From: Alphaproteobacteria bacterium
Lineage (GTDB): Bacteria > Pseudomonadota > Alphaproteobacteria > Rhizobiales > Beijerinckiaceae
Direction: 5' to 3'
Length of the DNA: 11,040 nucleotides
NCBI GenBank assembly: GCA_009921785.1
Contig: RFXE01000041.1
Span: 1-11,040, forward strand
Shown piece after piece: positions 1 through 7,265 of this stretch (the first letter of the stretch is position 1; every line of letters starts with the position of its first letter). Both the position numbers and the translations under genes were made by a program. A model generated the notes under the pieces. It was not told where the DNA came from. It worked only from the letters and a program-made list of their open reading frames with translations, and ran no database searches.

Positions 1-252
1 TTTATCTTTAATATTTATGAAAATGCTTGATGGTTTGGAATAAAAAATTTCACTTGATTGATCTGAATTGTTATCTAGTTCAATTTTTTTACTCGATAGA
101 ACATCGCCCTCTTGGGGTTGATTCTTGTAGCAAAATTTATGATTTTGAGTAACAACGTCGAAATTAGTACTATCGTCATTTTTTGATTGAAATTCAAAAT
201 TTTTGAATAATTTAAATTCGAATATTTTTTTTATTAATTTATATAAAACCAT
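1..252 (-). CDS. Partial AT-rich hypothetical protein, N-terminal 84 residues, runs off the left edge
   Basis: An uninterrupted frame starts with ATG at 252-250 and stays open to base 1, giving 84 codons without a stop although the stretch is only about 24% GC, where chance stops are frequent. A good Shine-Dalgarno GGGAG (263-259) sits six bases before the ATG, which fixes the start. The protein begins MVLYKLIKKIFEFKLFKNFE, is rich in Lys, Asn, Ser and Phe, and then becomes hydrophilic and low in complexity. I see no clear signal peptide, membrane segment or family motif, although the basic, amphipathic first 20 residues could contact membrane or nucleic acid. Its composition contrasts sharply with the operon next door, which suggests a separate origin or an unrelated transcription unit. 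The gene is real with fair confidence; its function is unknown and its C-terminus is outside the window. Confidence 0.6.
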   Translation of the reverse strand, partial: MVLYKLIKKIFEFKLFKNFEFQSKNDDSTNFDVVTQNHKFCYKNQPQEGDVLSSKKIELDNNSDQSSEIFYSKPSSIFINIKDK

Positions 253-408
253 TTAATTCTCCCGAAATTAACTAACTAGTGTGTAAATTTGAATTTTAAG
301 AATAGATAGTAAGCTTACTTTTTAAAATAAAATGACCTTTTTATTCTTGATCAAAAAATTGGATAATTTTTCTTCAAATCATATAAGCCGTCTATCATTG
401 TATTTGAC
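253..408. other. AT-rich intergenic region between operon end and left-edge gene
   Basis: This 156-bp gap lies downstream of the last operon gene and upstream of the AT-rich left-edge gene. It holds the Shine-Dalgarno of that gene (259-263), a perfect 12-bp palindrome AGTAAGCTTACT at 308-319, and an AT-only inverted repeat (354-360 with 365-371, loop GGAT). The repeat could end the minus-strand operon transcript only weakly, as it has no GC stem and no clean T-run after it. No convincing -35/-10 pair stands out among the many AT hexamers, though a promoter for the left gene is expected here. Confidence 0.4.
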
Positions 409-1494
409 TCAAATTATTTTGCCTCTAGCCTCGATTGGAGTATCACCAATAATTTCAAAATCACGTGTCAAAACAATACGATCAAACATATTTACAACAA
501 CACAAACATGATTAGGGATCACATTCATTACTGTTCCGACCTGGGGTCGATCATTGCTTTTTGAGAGGTCAAGGAAGCCGTGCTCCTCTGCAAAACCTGC
601 AACCTGAATATTTGGGTATTCTATAACATGACCGAAACCTTCGAGGCCCCCACCGGTATCAGATGTTAACGTTTTTGACCCCGCATCCATGATACCGCGC
701 TCTGGGCCCGCTCTGCTGACAATGGTCGTCACCACCGTAACCGCACAATCCTCCAGCGTGGCCATACCTTTTGCCATCATCATTCGATCATTAAAAATAT
801 AGGTGCCCGCACGATGTTCGGTCATGCCTTTCAAATCTCCTAGCTGACTTAGATTTGGTGTGCCGCCGGTAGAAACAATACGGGGTTCAAGACCGTGCTC
901 ACGAACACCACGAAGAGCGTCATCTAGAAAGCGCTGAGAACCAGACATCTGTTGATCTGGCGGATAAAATACAAATCCTGCAAAGGAAAGCCCGGGCGTC
1001 GAAGCAATGACCCGCGCCAACTCAATTGCTTCGCCAACGGACTCAACGCCCGCCCGCTTTCGTCCAGTATCACATTCAATTACGACATCAAGGGTTCGAC
1101 CTCCAATCTCGGCTGCACGCGGAAGGCCTGAAATTGTTACAGGATTATCAGCAACTGTAGTTACGTTAGTGGTCTGTAGGAGACGACCAAGGCGTCCAAC
1201 TTTTTCTTCACCCAAGAGATTGTAGGTGACTAAAATATCAGTCATTCCCGCTGCGGCCATAATTTCAGCTTCACCGAGCTTTTGGCAGGTAATTCCGGTT
1301 GCGCCGGAATCAATCTGCATTTTGGCAAAAAATGCTGATTTATGGGTCTTTATATGAGGTCGACTCTTAATCTTAGCTGCGTTGCAATAGGCCTGTGCCT
1401 TTGCAATGTTACGTTCGACGACATCAAGATCGACTACGAGAGCGGGCGTTCCGACTTCCCTTGCGATTTGCGCCGCTAGTCTTTTTTTTGACAC
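409..1494 (-). CDS. PLP-dependent D-threonine aldolase / D-serine dehydratase-like (DSD1 family) enzyme
   Basis: This is a 361-residue fold-type III PLP enzyme with an alanine racemase-like N-terminal barrel and a C-terminal metal-binding domain. Family members cleave D-beta-hydroxy-amino acids to glycine plus an aldehyde (aldolases) or dehydrate D-serine or D-threo-3-hydroxyaspartate. Visible features are RPHIKTHK at residues 45-52 with K49 as the likely Schiff-base lysine, STGGTPN at 208-214 for the PLP phosphate, EEHG at 303-306, and H329-V-C331, matching the His-x-Cys metal ligands of eukaryotic-type D-serine dehydratases. The start is GTG (1494-1492), supported by AAGGAAGG at 1508-1501 six bases upstream, which overlaps the stop of the RidA-like gene, so the two are probably translationally coupled. 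It is the last gene of the operon. Family assignment is strong; aldolase versus dehydratase versus racemase-like activity cannot be decided, and pairing with RidA favours a dehydratase. Confidence 0.85.
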   Translation of the reverse strand: MSKKRLAAQIAREVGTPALVVDLDVVERNIAKAQAYCNAAKIKSRPHIKTHKSAFFAKMQIDSGATGITCQKLGEAEIMAAAGMTDILVTYNLLGEEKVGRLGRLLQTTNVTTVADNPVTISGLPRAAEIGGRTLDVVIECDTGRKRAGVESVGEAIELARVIASTPGLSFAGFVFYPPDQQMSGSQRFLDDALRGVREHGLEPRIVSTGGTPNLSQLGDLKGMTEHRAGTYIFNDRMMMAKGMATLEDCAVTVVTTIVSRAGPERGIMDAGSKTLTSDTGGGLEGFGHVIEYPNIQVAGFAEEHGFLDLSKSNDRPQVGTVMNVIPNHVCVVVNMFDRIVLTRDFEIIGDTPIEARGKII

Positions 1495-1506
1495 AGTCCG
1501 CCTTCC

Positions 1507-1980
1507 TTAGGATCTCACCTGCAGGATGGCTTCGATTTCGACCATCATACCATTGGGCAACGATCCCATTCCCACGGCAGACCGCGCATGACGACCCACG
1601 TCTCCCAAAACATCGACGAGCAAGTCCGAGCATCCATTTATTACTTTGGGGTGGTCAGAAAAATCAGGTTCCGCATTCACCATGCCTAGCAACTTCAAAA
1701 CCGCTTCGATTCTCGACAAATCGCCCAACGCAGCTTTTGCAACGGCAAGCAATTGGAGGCCGGTAAGACGCGCCTCTGCATAACCTTCTTCAATCGTTGC
1801 GTCACGACCGAGCCGCCCAGTTTTGTAAGTACCGTCAGGACGCTTAGGTCCTTGGCCTGATAGATAAAGAAGCTGGCCTGAAAACCGATAAGGAACATAA
1901 TTTGCAACTGGCACCGGCATCACGGGGAGTTCGAGCCCTAATTGAGCAAGCCGTTGTTCGGGCGAAAACATATTAGTCAT
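1507..1980 (-). CDS. RidA/YjgF/YER057c-family protein (enamine/imine deaminase homologue)
   Basis: A 157-residue protein with the single chorismate mutase-like fold of the RidA superfamily, which forms trimers with active sites between subunits. RidA hydrolyses reactive 2-aminoacrylate-type enamines and imines released by PLP-dependent dehydratases. Seen here are SGQGP at 41-45, the ARSAVG segment with R133 at the position of the carboxylate-binding catalytic arginine, and LPNGMMVEIE at 141-150, ending in the conserved acidic residue (E150). It is longer than E. coli RidA (about 128 residues) and fits the divergent subgroup with an N-terminal extension (RLAQLGLELP). The first ATG (1980) lacks a proper Shine-Dalgarno; the ATG at 1971-1969, preceded by GGAA at eight bases, may be the real start. 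It sits 18 bases after the amidohydrolase and 12 bases before the PLP enzyme. Deaminase activity on an intermediate made by that enzyme is inferred from context. Confidence 0.88.
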   Translation of the reverse strand: MTNMFSPEQRLAQLGLELPVMPVPVANYVPYRFSGQLLYLSGQGPKRPDGTYKTGRLGRDATIEEGYAEARLTGLQLLAVAKAALGDLSRIEAVLKLLGMVNAEPDFSDHPKVINGCSDLLVDVLGDVGRHARSAVGMGSLPNGMMVEIEAILQVRS

Positions 1981-1998
1981 TCCAGAAATTAAAAAATA

Positions 1999-3129
1999 TC
2001 AACATAGATCTTCGCGCCATTGACCATCAATAACAATACCATGGGCAGATATACGCTCCCGCCCAATGAGTTGTTCTCCGGTTGAATCCACATAGTCAAA
2101 TCGGCCTTCATCAAACGATAGAATTGAGGCGTCCCCTATGGAGCCTGTTTTGAAGGTCCCGAGGTCACCGCGTTCCATTGCTTTTGCCGGAGCCACTGTC
2201 GCAGCTCGAACAACTTCAACCAATGGCATCCCCAGACATAGAAATTTGGACATCGTGGTCAGAAGGTCAAAGGCAGGACCATCGATACAAAGTGCATGGA
2301 CGTCGCTCGATATACAGTCCGGCGCGAACCCATTAGCCAGCATGACCCGTGCTGTATCAAATGAGAATGATCCCATCCCATGCCCTATATCGAAGATGAC
2401 ACCTCTATCGCGGGCTTCCAACACGTAGTCGTGGATTTTTCCCGATACCGTTGCCGGACTATTGGGGAAAGGACGGAAACAATGTGTTAGAATGTCGCCC
2501 TTGCGCATTCTGATCAAAACATCCTCGAGCGTTGGCGGAGGATGATCGATATGAACCATCATCGGTAGACCAACTTCTTCCGCGACTAACCGAGCTATGT
2601 CGAGAGGTATTGTACCGGAATTCTGTGATGCGTGGTGACCGACCCTAACTTTGATTCCTGCAATCGTATCGCGGTGCGCATGGATAGTTTCAACGGCATC
2701 AATCGGCGCCATAAGCCGCAAGTCGCCACTCTCACCCACCATAATGCGTTTCGAAAAACCATAAATGCCGGCGAAAGAAATATTCAAATAGGCGATAATC
2801 CGAACCGGAGAAGGCTTGATAACATGTTCGAGAAACCCGGAATAGTTTCCTGGTCCTGCGCTACCTGTATCAACAAGCGTCGTGCACCCACCCCGAGCGA
2901 GTCGGAGCGGATCAACGCCAAGCGAGGTACCGCCCCAGTAAACATGGGTATGGAGATCAATTAGACCGGGAGTAACAATCTTGCCCGCGACGGAGTGCTC
3001 CACTGTACCGAGCAATCCACCGCCTATTCCAGCAACCCTACCTGCGCGAAAGCCAACATCGGTAACCGCATCGATACCCTGTGAGGGATCAATAACACGC
3101 CCCCCTTTGAGCACAAGATCAAACATCAT
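1999..3129 (-). CDS. Amidohydrolase/deacetylase-family metallohydrolase (dihydroorotase-like fold)
   Basis: A 376-residue TIM-barrel metalloenzyme of the amidohydrolase superfamily, closest in feel to the group annotated as amidohydrolase/deacetylase (EF_0837/AHA_3915 type) rather than true dihydroorotase. The metal-site residues are complete: H60-T-H62 in GLIDLHTHVYWG, K160 in GIKVRV as the likely carboxylated bridging lysine, H193 (MMVH), H216 (LTHCF) and D276 (SSDVH). A binuclear centre hydrolysing an amide or ester is therefore expected. The longest frame starts at 3180, but that ATG has no Shine-Dalgarno and adds 17 residues untypical of the family. The ATGATG at 3129-3124 gives the usual start MMFDLVLKGGRVIDP with a weak AGAAAG upstream, so I use 3129. 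In this operon it may deacylate an N-acyl intermediate before the RidA and PLP-enzyme steps (inference). The substrate is unknown; a cyclic imide or lactone is also possible. Confidence 0.85.
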   Translation of the reverse strand: MMFDLVLKGGRVIDPSQGIDAVTDVGFRAGRVAGIGGGLLGTVEHSVAGKIVTPGLIDLHTHVYWGGTSLGVDPLRLARGGCTTLVDTGSAGPGNYSGFLEHVIKPSPVRIIAYLNISFAGIYGFSKRIMVGESGDLRLMAPIDAVETIHAHRDTIAGIKVRVGHHASQNSGTIPLDIARLVAEEVGLPMMVHIDHPPPTLEDVLIRMRKGDILTHCFRPFPNSPATVSGKIHDYVLEARDRGVIFDIGHGMGSFSFDTARVMLANGFAPDCISSDVHALCIDGPAFDLLTTMSKFLCLGMPLVEVVRAATVAPAKAMERGDLGTFKTGSIGDASILSFDEGRFDYVDSTGEQLIGRERISAHGIVIDGQWREDLC

Positions 3130-3189
3130 AACTTTTATCTTTCTATCGAGCCCATCGGCACGAAAGGTTATCGAACCCATTACTGATGT

Positions 3190-4230
3190 TTAGAGATTGA
3201 CTACTTGACCTGTGTGGATGGATTCATCAGCTGCTATAACAATCTTCAGGCTTTTGACGGCGTCATTCATGTGATCCGTCAGATTAATATTCTCGTCAAT
3301 TGCCTTCATAAGGTAGCGTTGCTCTCTTTCGCAGAGTGCGTCATGGTCGGGCTCATCAGTCATATCGATCCTTTGATCCGGCTTTGACATATCGGCATGA
3401 TGCCATAAAATTTGATTAGTCTTTGTATGCGCATTAATGTCGTCTGATTTCACATCGTCGGCAGTTTCAGCCATAACAATTGATACTGAGCCTTTCGGAC
3501 CAATGACGTCTTTTACGAAAAAAGCTGTCTCACTCATCATAGGTCCCCAACCGGCTTCATACCACCCAACAGAACCATCATCAAAAATAACCTGAAGCAT
3601 ACCATAGTTATTTACGGGGACCTCGTCGGTGAGACGTGCACCAATTGCATGGACCTTCACCGGCTTTGCCTTAGTCATCTGGCACATAACATCGACATAA
3701 TGGACACCACAATCAACGATCGGAGGAAAGCTATCCATTAATCGCTTATGCCAAGCCCAGGTCTCCCCATTAGACTGCTGGTTCAAATTCATACGGAAAA
3801 CTAAAGGCGTTCCGAGTTCTCGTGCAATTTCGATGAATCGAACCCAGGATGGATGTTGCCTTAAGATATAACCTACAACGAGCTTTCGATTAGTGCGTTG
3901 CGCGGTGGCGACCACTTTTTCTGCGTTTGCAACATTATCGGCAAGTGGCTTTTCAACAAAGACATGTGCGCCCGCTTCCATTGCCTTGATAGCAAAATCA
4001 GCATGTGAGTCTGGCAATGTATTGATGGAAACGACATCCGGCTTCAATTCGGCCAAAGCGGTTTCGAAATTTGAATAAGTCTTAGCTTTTGCCAAAGCAT
4101 CAGGTAATTTGCGGTTAGCGATGCGGCGTTCGCAAACACCGACAACCTCAAAACCTGGAATACGAGTATAAGCCATTGCATGGCTCATCCCCATATTACC
4201 AAGCCCAACAACCAAAACTCGTTTTGTCAT
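3190..4230 (-). CDS. Gfo/Idh/MocA-family NAD(P)-dependent oxidoreductase (first of two)
   Basis: A 346-residue cytosolic dehydrogenase with an N-terminal Rossmann domain and C-terminal alpha/beta substrate domain, as in glucose-fructose oxidoreductase and inositol 2-dehydrogenase. Seen are the dinucleotide fingerprint GLGNMG (9-14), the EKP motif at 93-95 with K94 as catalytic lysine, and DCGVHYVD at 173-180, where D173, H177 and D180 fit the family active site. The family oxidises or reduces a hydroxyl/keto group on sugars, inositols and related ring compounds. The ATG at 4230 has a clear AGGAAG six bases upstream. It follows the second Gfo/Idh/MocA gene by 28 bases and precedes the amidohydrolase. 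The two share the family fold but differ clearly in active-site sequence, so they are not a recent duplication and probably act on different intermediates or in opposite redox directions. The exact substrate is not deducible. Confidence 0.92.
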   Translation of the reverse strand: MTKRVLVVGLGNMGMSHAMAYTRIPGFEVVGVCERRIANRKLPDALAKAKTYSNFETALAELKPDVVSINTLPDSHADFAIKAMEAGAHVFVEKPLADNVANAEKVVATAQRTNRKLVVGYILRQHPSWVRFIEIARELGTPLVFRMNLNQQSNGETWAWHKRLMDSFPPIVDCGVHYVDVMCQMTKAKPVKVHAIGARLTDEVPVNNYGMLQVIFDDGSVGWYEAGWGPMMSETAFFVKDVIGPKGSVSIVMAETADDVKSDDINAHTKTNQILWHHADMSKPDQRIDMTDEPDHDALCEREQRYLMKAIDENINLTDHMNDAVKSLKIVIAADESIHTGQVVNL

Positions 4231-4258
4231 GACGTTCTTCCTTGATTTTACTTACTCG

Positions 4259-5275
4259 TTAACCGCCGATTTTAATTACCTGTCCTGTTCGCGCAGATTC
4301 CTCTGCAGCAAGAGTTGCCTGAAGCGCTGCAGCAGCGTCTTCTGGACGACCAATCGCCGGCTCTTTTCCTGCCAAAGCGCAGTTTGCAAAGTAGGAGAAC
4401 TCGTCGCGCAAAGCGCCTCCACGAACTCCATCGAACATCGGCCAATAGGTTGTATCCGGGCTATGCAGCTTGTCTGATGAAACGATACCAAGATTAGGGA
4501 AGGTATCTTGCACATGAATTATGCCTTCAGTTCCGATAATAGACATGCGTTCGTCAATATCAAAGGGTGTTTTTTCAGGCATGCACCAAACGGTCTCAAG
4601 CGTCGCGGTAGCGCCACCGGCAAAGCGATACATTGTCTGACCAATGTCCGGAAATTTCAGACCCCGTACATCGACGGTTTGAGCATAGGCACTGACGATC
4701 CGATCGCCAGTGAACCATAACATCAAATCAGTATCGTGAATGGCGTCTCCGACTATTGGTCCAATTTTATTCAGTATTTCGGGAGTCCAAGCTGCAGGAA
4801 TGTTTCGCCGCGAGCTCATGGCAACAATCTTACCAATTCGTCCAGCATCTATAGCTTGTTTTGCCATTCGGTAGCGTGGATTGAAACGACAGATATGACC
4901 AATCTGCAAGATACCTTTGGATCGTTTGGCGGCGTTCATGATCATGTTACAGTCTTCAATCGTTGAAGCCATCGGCTTTTCAAGAAAGACATGTTTACCT
5001 GCATCAAGCGCCGCGATTGTCGGGTTAGTATGCTGGTCCCACATCGTTACTACTGAAACCGCATCAATATCGGGGTCTGCAAGCAAATCGCGATAATCAC
5101 GATATGTCTTCTTCACGCCAAATTTCGAAGCCAATTCGGTAAGCCTATCGGGCGTTCTCGTGCACAACGCTGCAAGCTCGAGATTGGGAATGCCGACAAT
5201 AGCGTCACAATGGATTTCACCAAACCAACCCAGTCCAATCACACCAATACGTAAGCGCTGCATCTCATTCCCCAT
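4259..5275 (-). CDS. Gfo/Idh/MocA-family NAD(P)-dependent oxidoreductase (second of two)
   Basis: A dehydrogenase of 338 residues from this start, in the same superfamily as its downstream neighbour. Counting from the ATG at 5275, the Rossmann fingerprint GLGWFG is at 14-19, EKP at 99-101 with catalytic K100, and the C-domain signature GDAIHDTD at 176-183 supplies D177, H180 and D183. The inositol 2-dehydrogenase-like pattern (GDAIHDTDLMLWF) makes a cyclic polyol or sugar substrate plausible, but this is inference. The reading frame extends one codon further to TTG at 5278. The ATG at 5275 overlaps the TGA of the SDR gene by one base, and an ATG at 5263 has a better GGGGA five bases upstream and gives MQRLRIGVIGLGWFG, the usual family N-terminus, so the true start could be 5263. 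Stop/start overlap indicates coupled translation with the SDR. Confidence 0.92.
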   Translation of the reverse strand: MGNEMQRLRIGVIGLGWFGEIHCDAIVGIPNLELAALCTRTPDRLTELASKFGVKKTYRDYRDLLADPDIDAVSVVTMWDQHTNPTIAALDAGKHVFLEKPMASTIEDCNMIMNAAKRSKGILQIGHICRFNPRYRMAKQAIDAGRIGKIVAMSSRRNIPAAWTPEILNKIGPIVGDAIHDTDLMLWFTGDRIVSAYAQTVDVRGLKFPDIGQTMYRFAGGATATLETVWCMPEKTPFDIDERMSIIGTEGIIHVQDTFPNLGIVSSDKLHSPDTTYWPMFDGVRGGALRDEFSYFANCALAGKEPAIGRPEDAAAALQATLAAEESARTGQVIKIGG

Positions 5276-6060
5276 CAAAATTCTTCAAGCGTGAGTTCAC
5301 GCGCCATCACAATATTTCCCGCAGTTAAACCGCAATCTACAGGCAATGCCGCACCTGTTATCCCTGCGGCATGGTCGGACGCCAAGAAGGCAATCGCGCG
5401 TGCAACATCAATGGGTTCCACAATCCGGCCCAACGGATACCAACGCTTTAAAGTCGCAAGAACTTGGGGCTCTTTCTTTGCGCGGTCATCCCAAATCGGA
5501 GTTCGGACCGTGCCTGGTAAAACGATATTCACACGTATACCAAATCGCCCATATTCAAGAGCGAGCGAGCGGGTCATTGAAATCATACCCGCCTTGGCAG
5601 CGCTATAAGCTGGATCTCCAAGCGCTCCCAAACCATTCACGGAGCCTACATTAACAATCGCACCGATGCCTTTGTCCTGCATTACCGGAAGCACGGCATG
5701 GGCACAGAAATATGCGCCGTTCAGATTACCCTTCACATCATGCTCCCACCCCGCGGGGTCGGTTCGGGCAAAGGTCGGATGTTTCGAAAACCCGGCATTG
5801 TTGATCAGAATGTCAACTGTCCCGAGCCGCTCGGTGAGCGTTGCAAAACCCTGCTTCACCGCAGCAGCATCTGAAATATCCACTCGAACTGGTGCTGTAT
5901 CAATCCCCTCGCCCGCAAGCTGTTTGGCAACGCTATCAACTGCGTCGCTCTGGTCGATCAGCCCTATTGCAGCGCCCTGCGAGCCGAAAAAGCGGCACAA
6001 TGACTGCCCGATTCCGCCCGCCGCGCCGGTGATAAAGACAACTTTTCTATCAAACATCAT
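5275..6060 (-). CDS. Short-chain dehydrogenase/reductase (classical SDR)
   Basis: A 261-residue classical SDR that interconverts an alcohol and a ketone with NAD(P). The cofactor motif TGAAGGIG is at 11-18, NNAG at 87-90, the catalytic residues are N114 (GNLNG), S140 (VGS), Y152 and K156 (YSAAK), and the C-terminal VDCGLTAG at 241-248 is typical of the family. An Asp at the end of beta-2 (D36 in LIDQSD) favours NAD over NADP. The start ATG at 6060 overlaps the stop of the upstream gene in an ATGA arrangement and is preceded by GAGG seven bases upstream. With the two Gfo/Idh/MocA enzymes it gives the operon three separate redox steps. The family is certain; the substrate is unknown, with hydroxy acids, sugars or sugar lactones all possible. 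Confidence 0.94.
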   Translation of the reverse strand: MMFDRKVVFITGAAGGIGQSLCRFFGSQGAAIGLIDQSDAVDSVAKQLAGEGIDTAPVRVDISDAAAVKQGFATLTERLGTVDILINNAGFSKHPTFARTDPAGWEHDVKGNLNGAYFCAHAVLPVMQDKGIGAIVNVGSVNGLGALGDPAYSAAKAGMISMTRSLALEYGRFGIRVNIVLPGTVRTPIWDDRAKKEPQVLATLKRWYPLGRIVEPIDVARAIAFLASDHAAGITGAALPVDCGLTAGNIVMARELTLEEF

Positions 6061-7244
6061 AGCGCTGCCTCTAGTGCCTGAAGACCATCCGCAATCCAGC
6101 TTACATTTTCACGACGCAAATGACCCCAATTATAGAAGGCAACCTCTGAAACCCCGCCCTCGCCGAGCGCACGCATCGCAGCCAGAAACTCGCCCTTCGT
6201 GTCGAGATCGGGAAACGCCGGTCTGACAATCCCGCGCACCGTTCCGTTACCGCGCAATCTGCGGCGGAGATCGAACAGGTCCGCTTTCACGCGCGCAGCG
6301 CTCGGTTCATAAAAACACGCCTCGATAATGCCTGTCGCATCGGCAAGCGCCGCAAGATCGCTACCCTCGTACCACGCACCCGACGTGGGCCGTGCAACGG
6401 AGGGAATCACCGCGACATCTACATCCTTCGGCACCACATCGCGAATGTCGCGCACAAGAGACGTCACTACGGTACACCGCCAGTCGAGATACGCCTTTAG
6501 ATCGCCGTCCGTCCGTGTATCGGCCTCCCAAAACGCTTCGGCCATATCGGCCGGATAATCGAGATCACTGGCTAAATACGCACTGACATCATCCGCAACC
6601 TGCGCCTTGAGCCGCGCCGCGTTGATCCCCGCAGCCTTTGCTCCCCTGAGGCAATGCGGACAAAAGCAAAGTCCAAGCTGGCTATCAAGCCAGCGGTTTG
6701 GGCGGTTCAGCGCAAATTCGTGGTGGAACCCGTGCGCATAGGGCAAAAATCCCGGCGTCTCCATCGAAAGCCCGCTCACCGGATAATTTTCCGTCACATC
6801 CTGCGCGAGCCCGATCGCGTAAGCGCGCGCTTCGGGGGCCGACGGGCATAAGTTATAAATGTAGCGATCACCGAAAGCGTTGCACACAGCCGAGTCGAAA
6901 TGCGCCGATCCCAGTAACGTATTGTGCAATAGGACGAGCCAGACATTCGTTTTCATGCTTTGATGCGAAGTCAATTGCCGTAGCACGTCTTGCGCATTCA
7001 GGATCGAGTTAGCCACCGGCTTGATCGCGCCATATCGCGTCGGGTTGGCCTTGAAATAGACCGTTCCATCTTCCGGAAAATATACCTTTCCCGTTCGGCC
7101 ATGGGGCCGTAAAAATTTTCCTGCGTGATAACTTCCAGCAATAGTGACCGTATCAAGCCCAAGCGCCTCAAATTGCTCGACAGCCTTCGAAACGCCCGCC
7201 TCCGCAAGATCCCACGCATAGGTGTAGATGGCCTTGTAGCTCAT
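6057..7244 (-). CDS. Protein of unknown function, putative TIM-barrel glycoside-hydrolase-like fold
   Basis: A 395-residue protein that I do not recognise as a named family. The pattern of alternating beta-strand and helix segments, the aromatic and acidic strand ends (IYTYAWD at 6-12, SMETPGF at 160-166 with E162, ACFYEP at 309-314, AFYNWG at 369-374) and the GLCFCPHC motif (C193, C195, C198) recall uncharacterised glycoside-hydrolase-like TIM barrels in which a cysteine-rich CFCxxC loop precedes the helical part. The three cysteines could bind a metal or be structural. No signal peptide is visible, so it should act in the cytoplasm on an imported compound. The ATG at 7244 has GGAG nine bases upstream; its end overlaps the SDR start by four bases. 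Its GC content is visibly higher than that of genes 3-5. It is the least explained enzyme of the pathway and may carry out the defining step. Fold assignment is inference. Confidence 0.7.
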   Translation of the reverse strand: MSYKAIYTYAWDLAEAGVSKAVEQFEALGLDTVTIAGSYHAGKFLRPHGRTGKVYFPEDGTVYFKANPTRYGAIKPVANSILNAQDVLRQLTSHQSMKTNVWLVLLHNTLLGSAHFDSAVCNAFGDRYIYNLCPSAPEARAYAIGLAQDVTENYPVSGLSMETPGFLPYAHGFHHEFALNRPNRWLDSQLGLCFCPHCLRGAKAAGINAARLKAQVADDVSAYLASDLDYPADMAEAFWEADTRTDGDLKAYLDWRCTVVTSLVRDIRDVVPKDVDVAVIPSVARPTSGAWYEGSDLAALADATGIIEACFYEPSAARVKADLFDLRRRLRGNGTVRGIVRPAFPDLDTKGEFLAAMRALGEGGVSEVAFYNWGHLRRENVSWIADGLQALEAAL

Positions 7245-7265
7245 AATGCGTTTCTCCGAATTGGA

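Noticed and set aside
281..304. Resemblance of GTGTAAATTTGAATTTTAAG near the left gene to the operator region at 10878-10908, including a shared 13-mer AATTTTAAGAATA
   Set aside because: The stretch is not palindromic like the operator and the shared 13-mer is low-complexity A/T; chance similarity is likely.
308..319. Perfect palindrome AGTAAGCTTACT as operator or terminator
   Set aside because: As RNA it gives only a four-pair stem; a 12-bp palindrome is not rare in such AT-rich DNA, and no matching second copy was seen.
1007..2428. Plus-strand and alternative-frame open frames across the enzyme genes (for example 1395-1766 and 2138-2428)
   Set aside because: They lie inside well-supported minus-strand genes and lack ribosome sites and family features.
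1999..3129. Calling the amidohydrolase a dihydroorotase (pyrC)
   Set aside because: No other pyrimidine synthesis gene is nearby and the sequence fits the deacetylase-like subgroup better; the HxH, Lys, His, His, Asp set is common to both.
3130..3180. Upstream ATG at 3180 as start of the amidohydrolase
   Set aside because: No Shine-Dalgarno, and the 17 added residues precede the normal family start MMFDLVLKGG.
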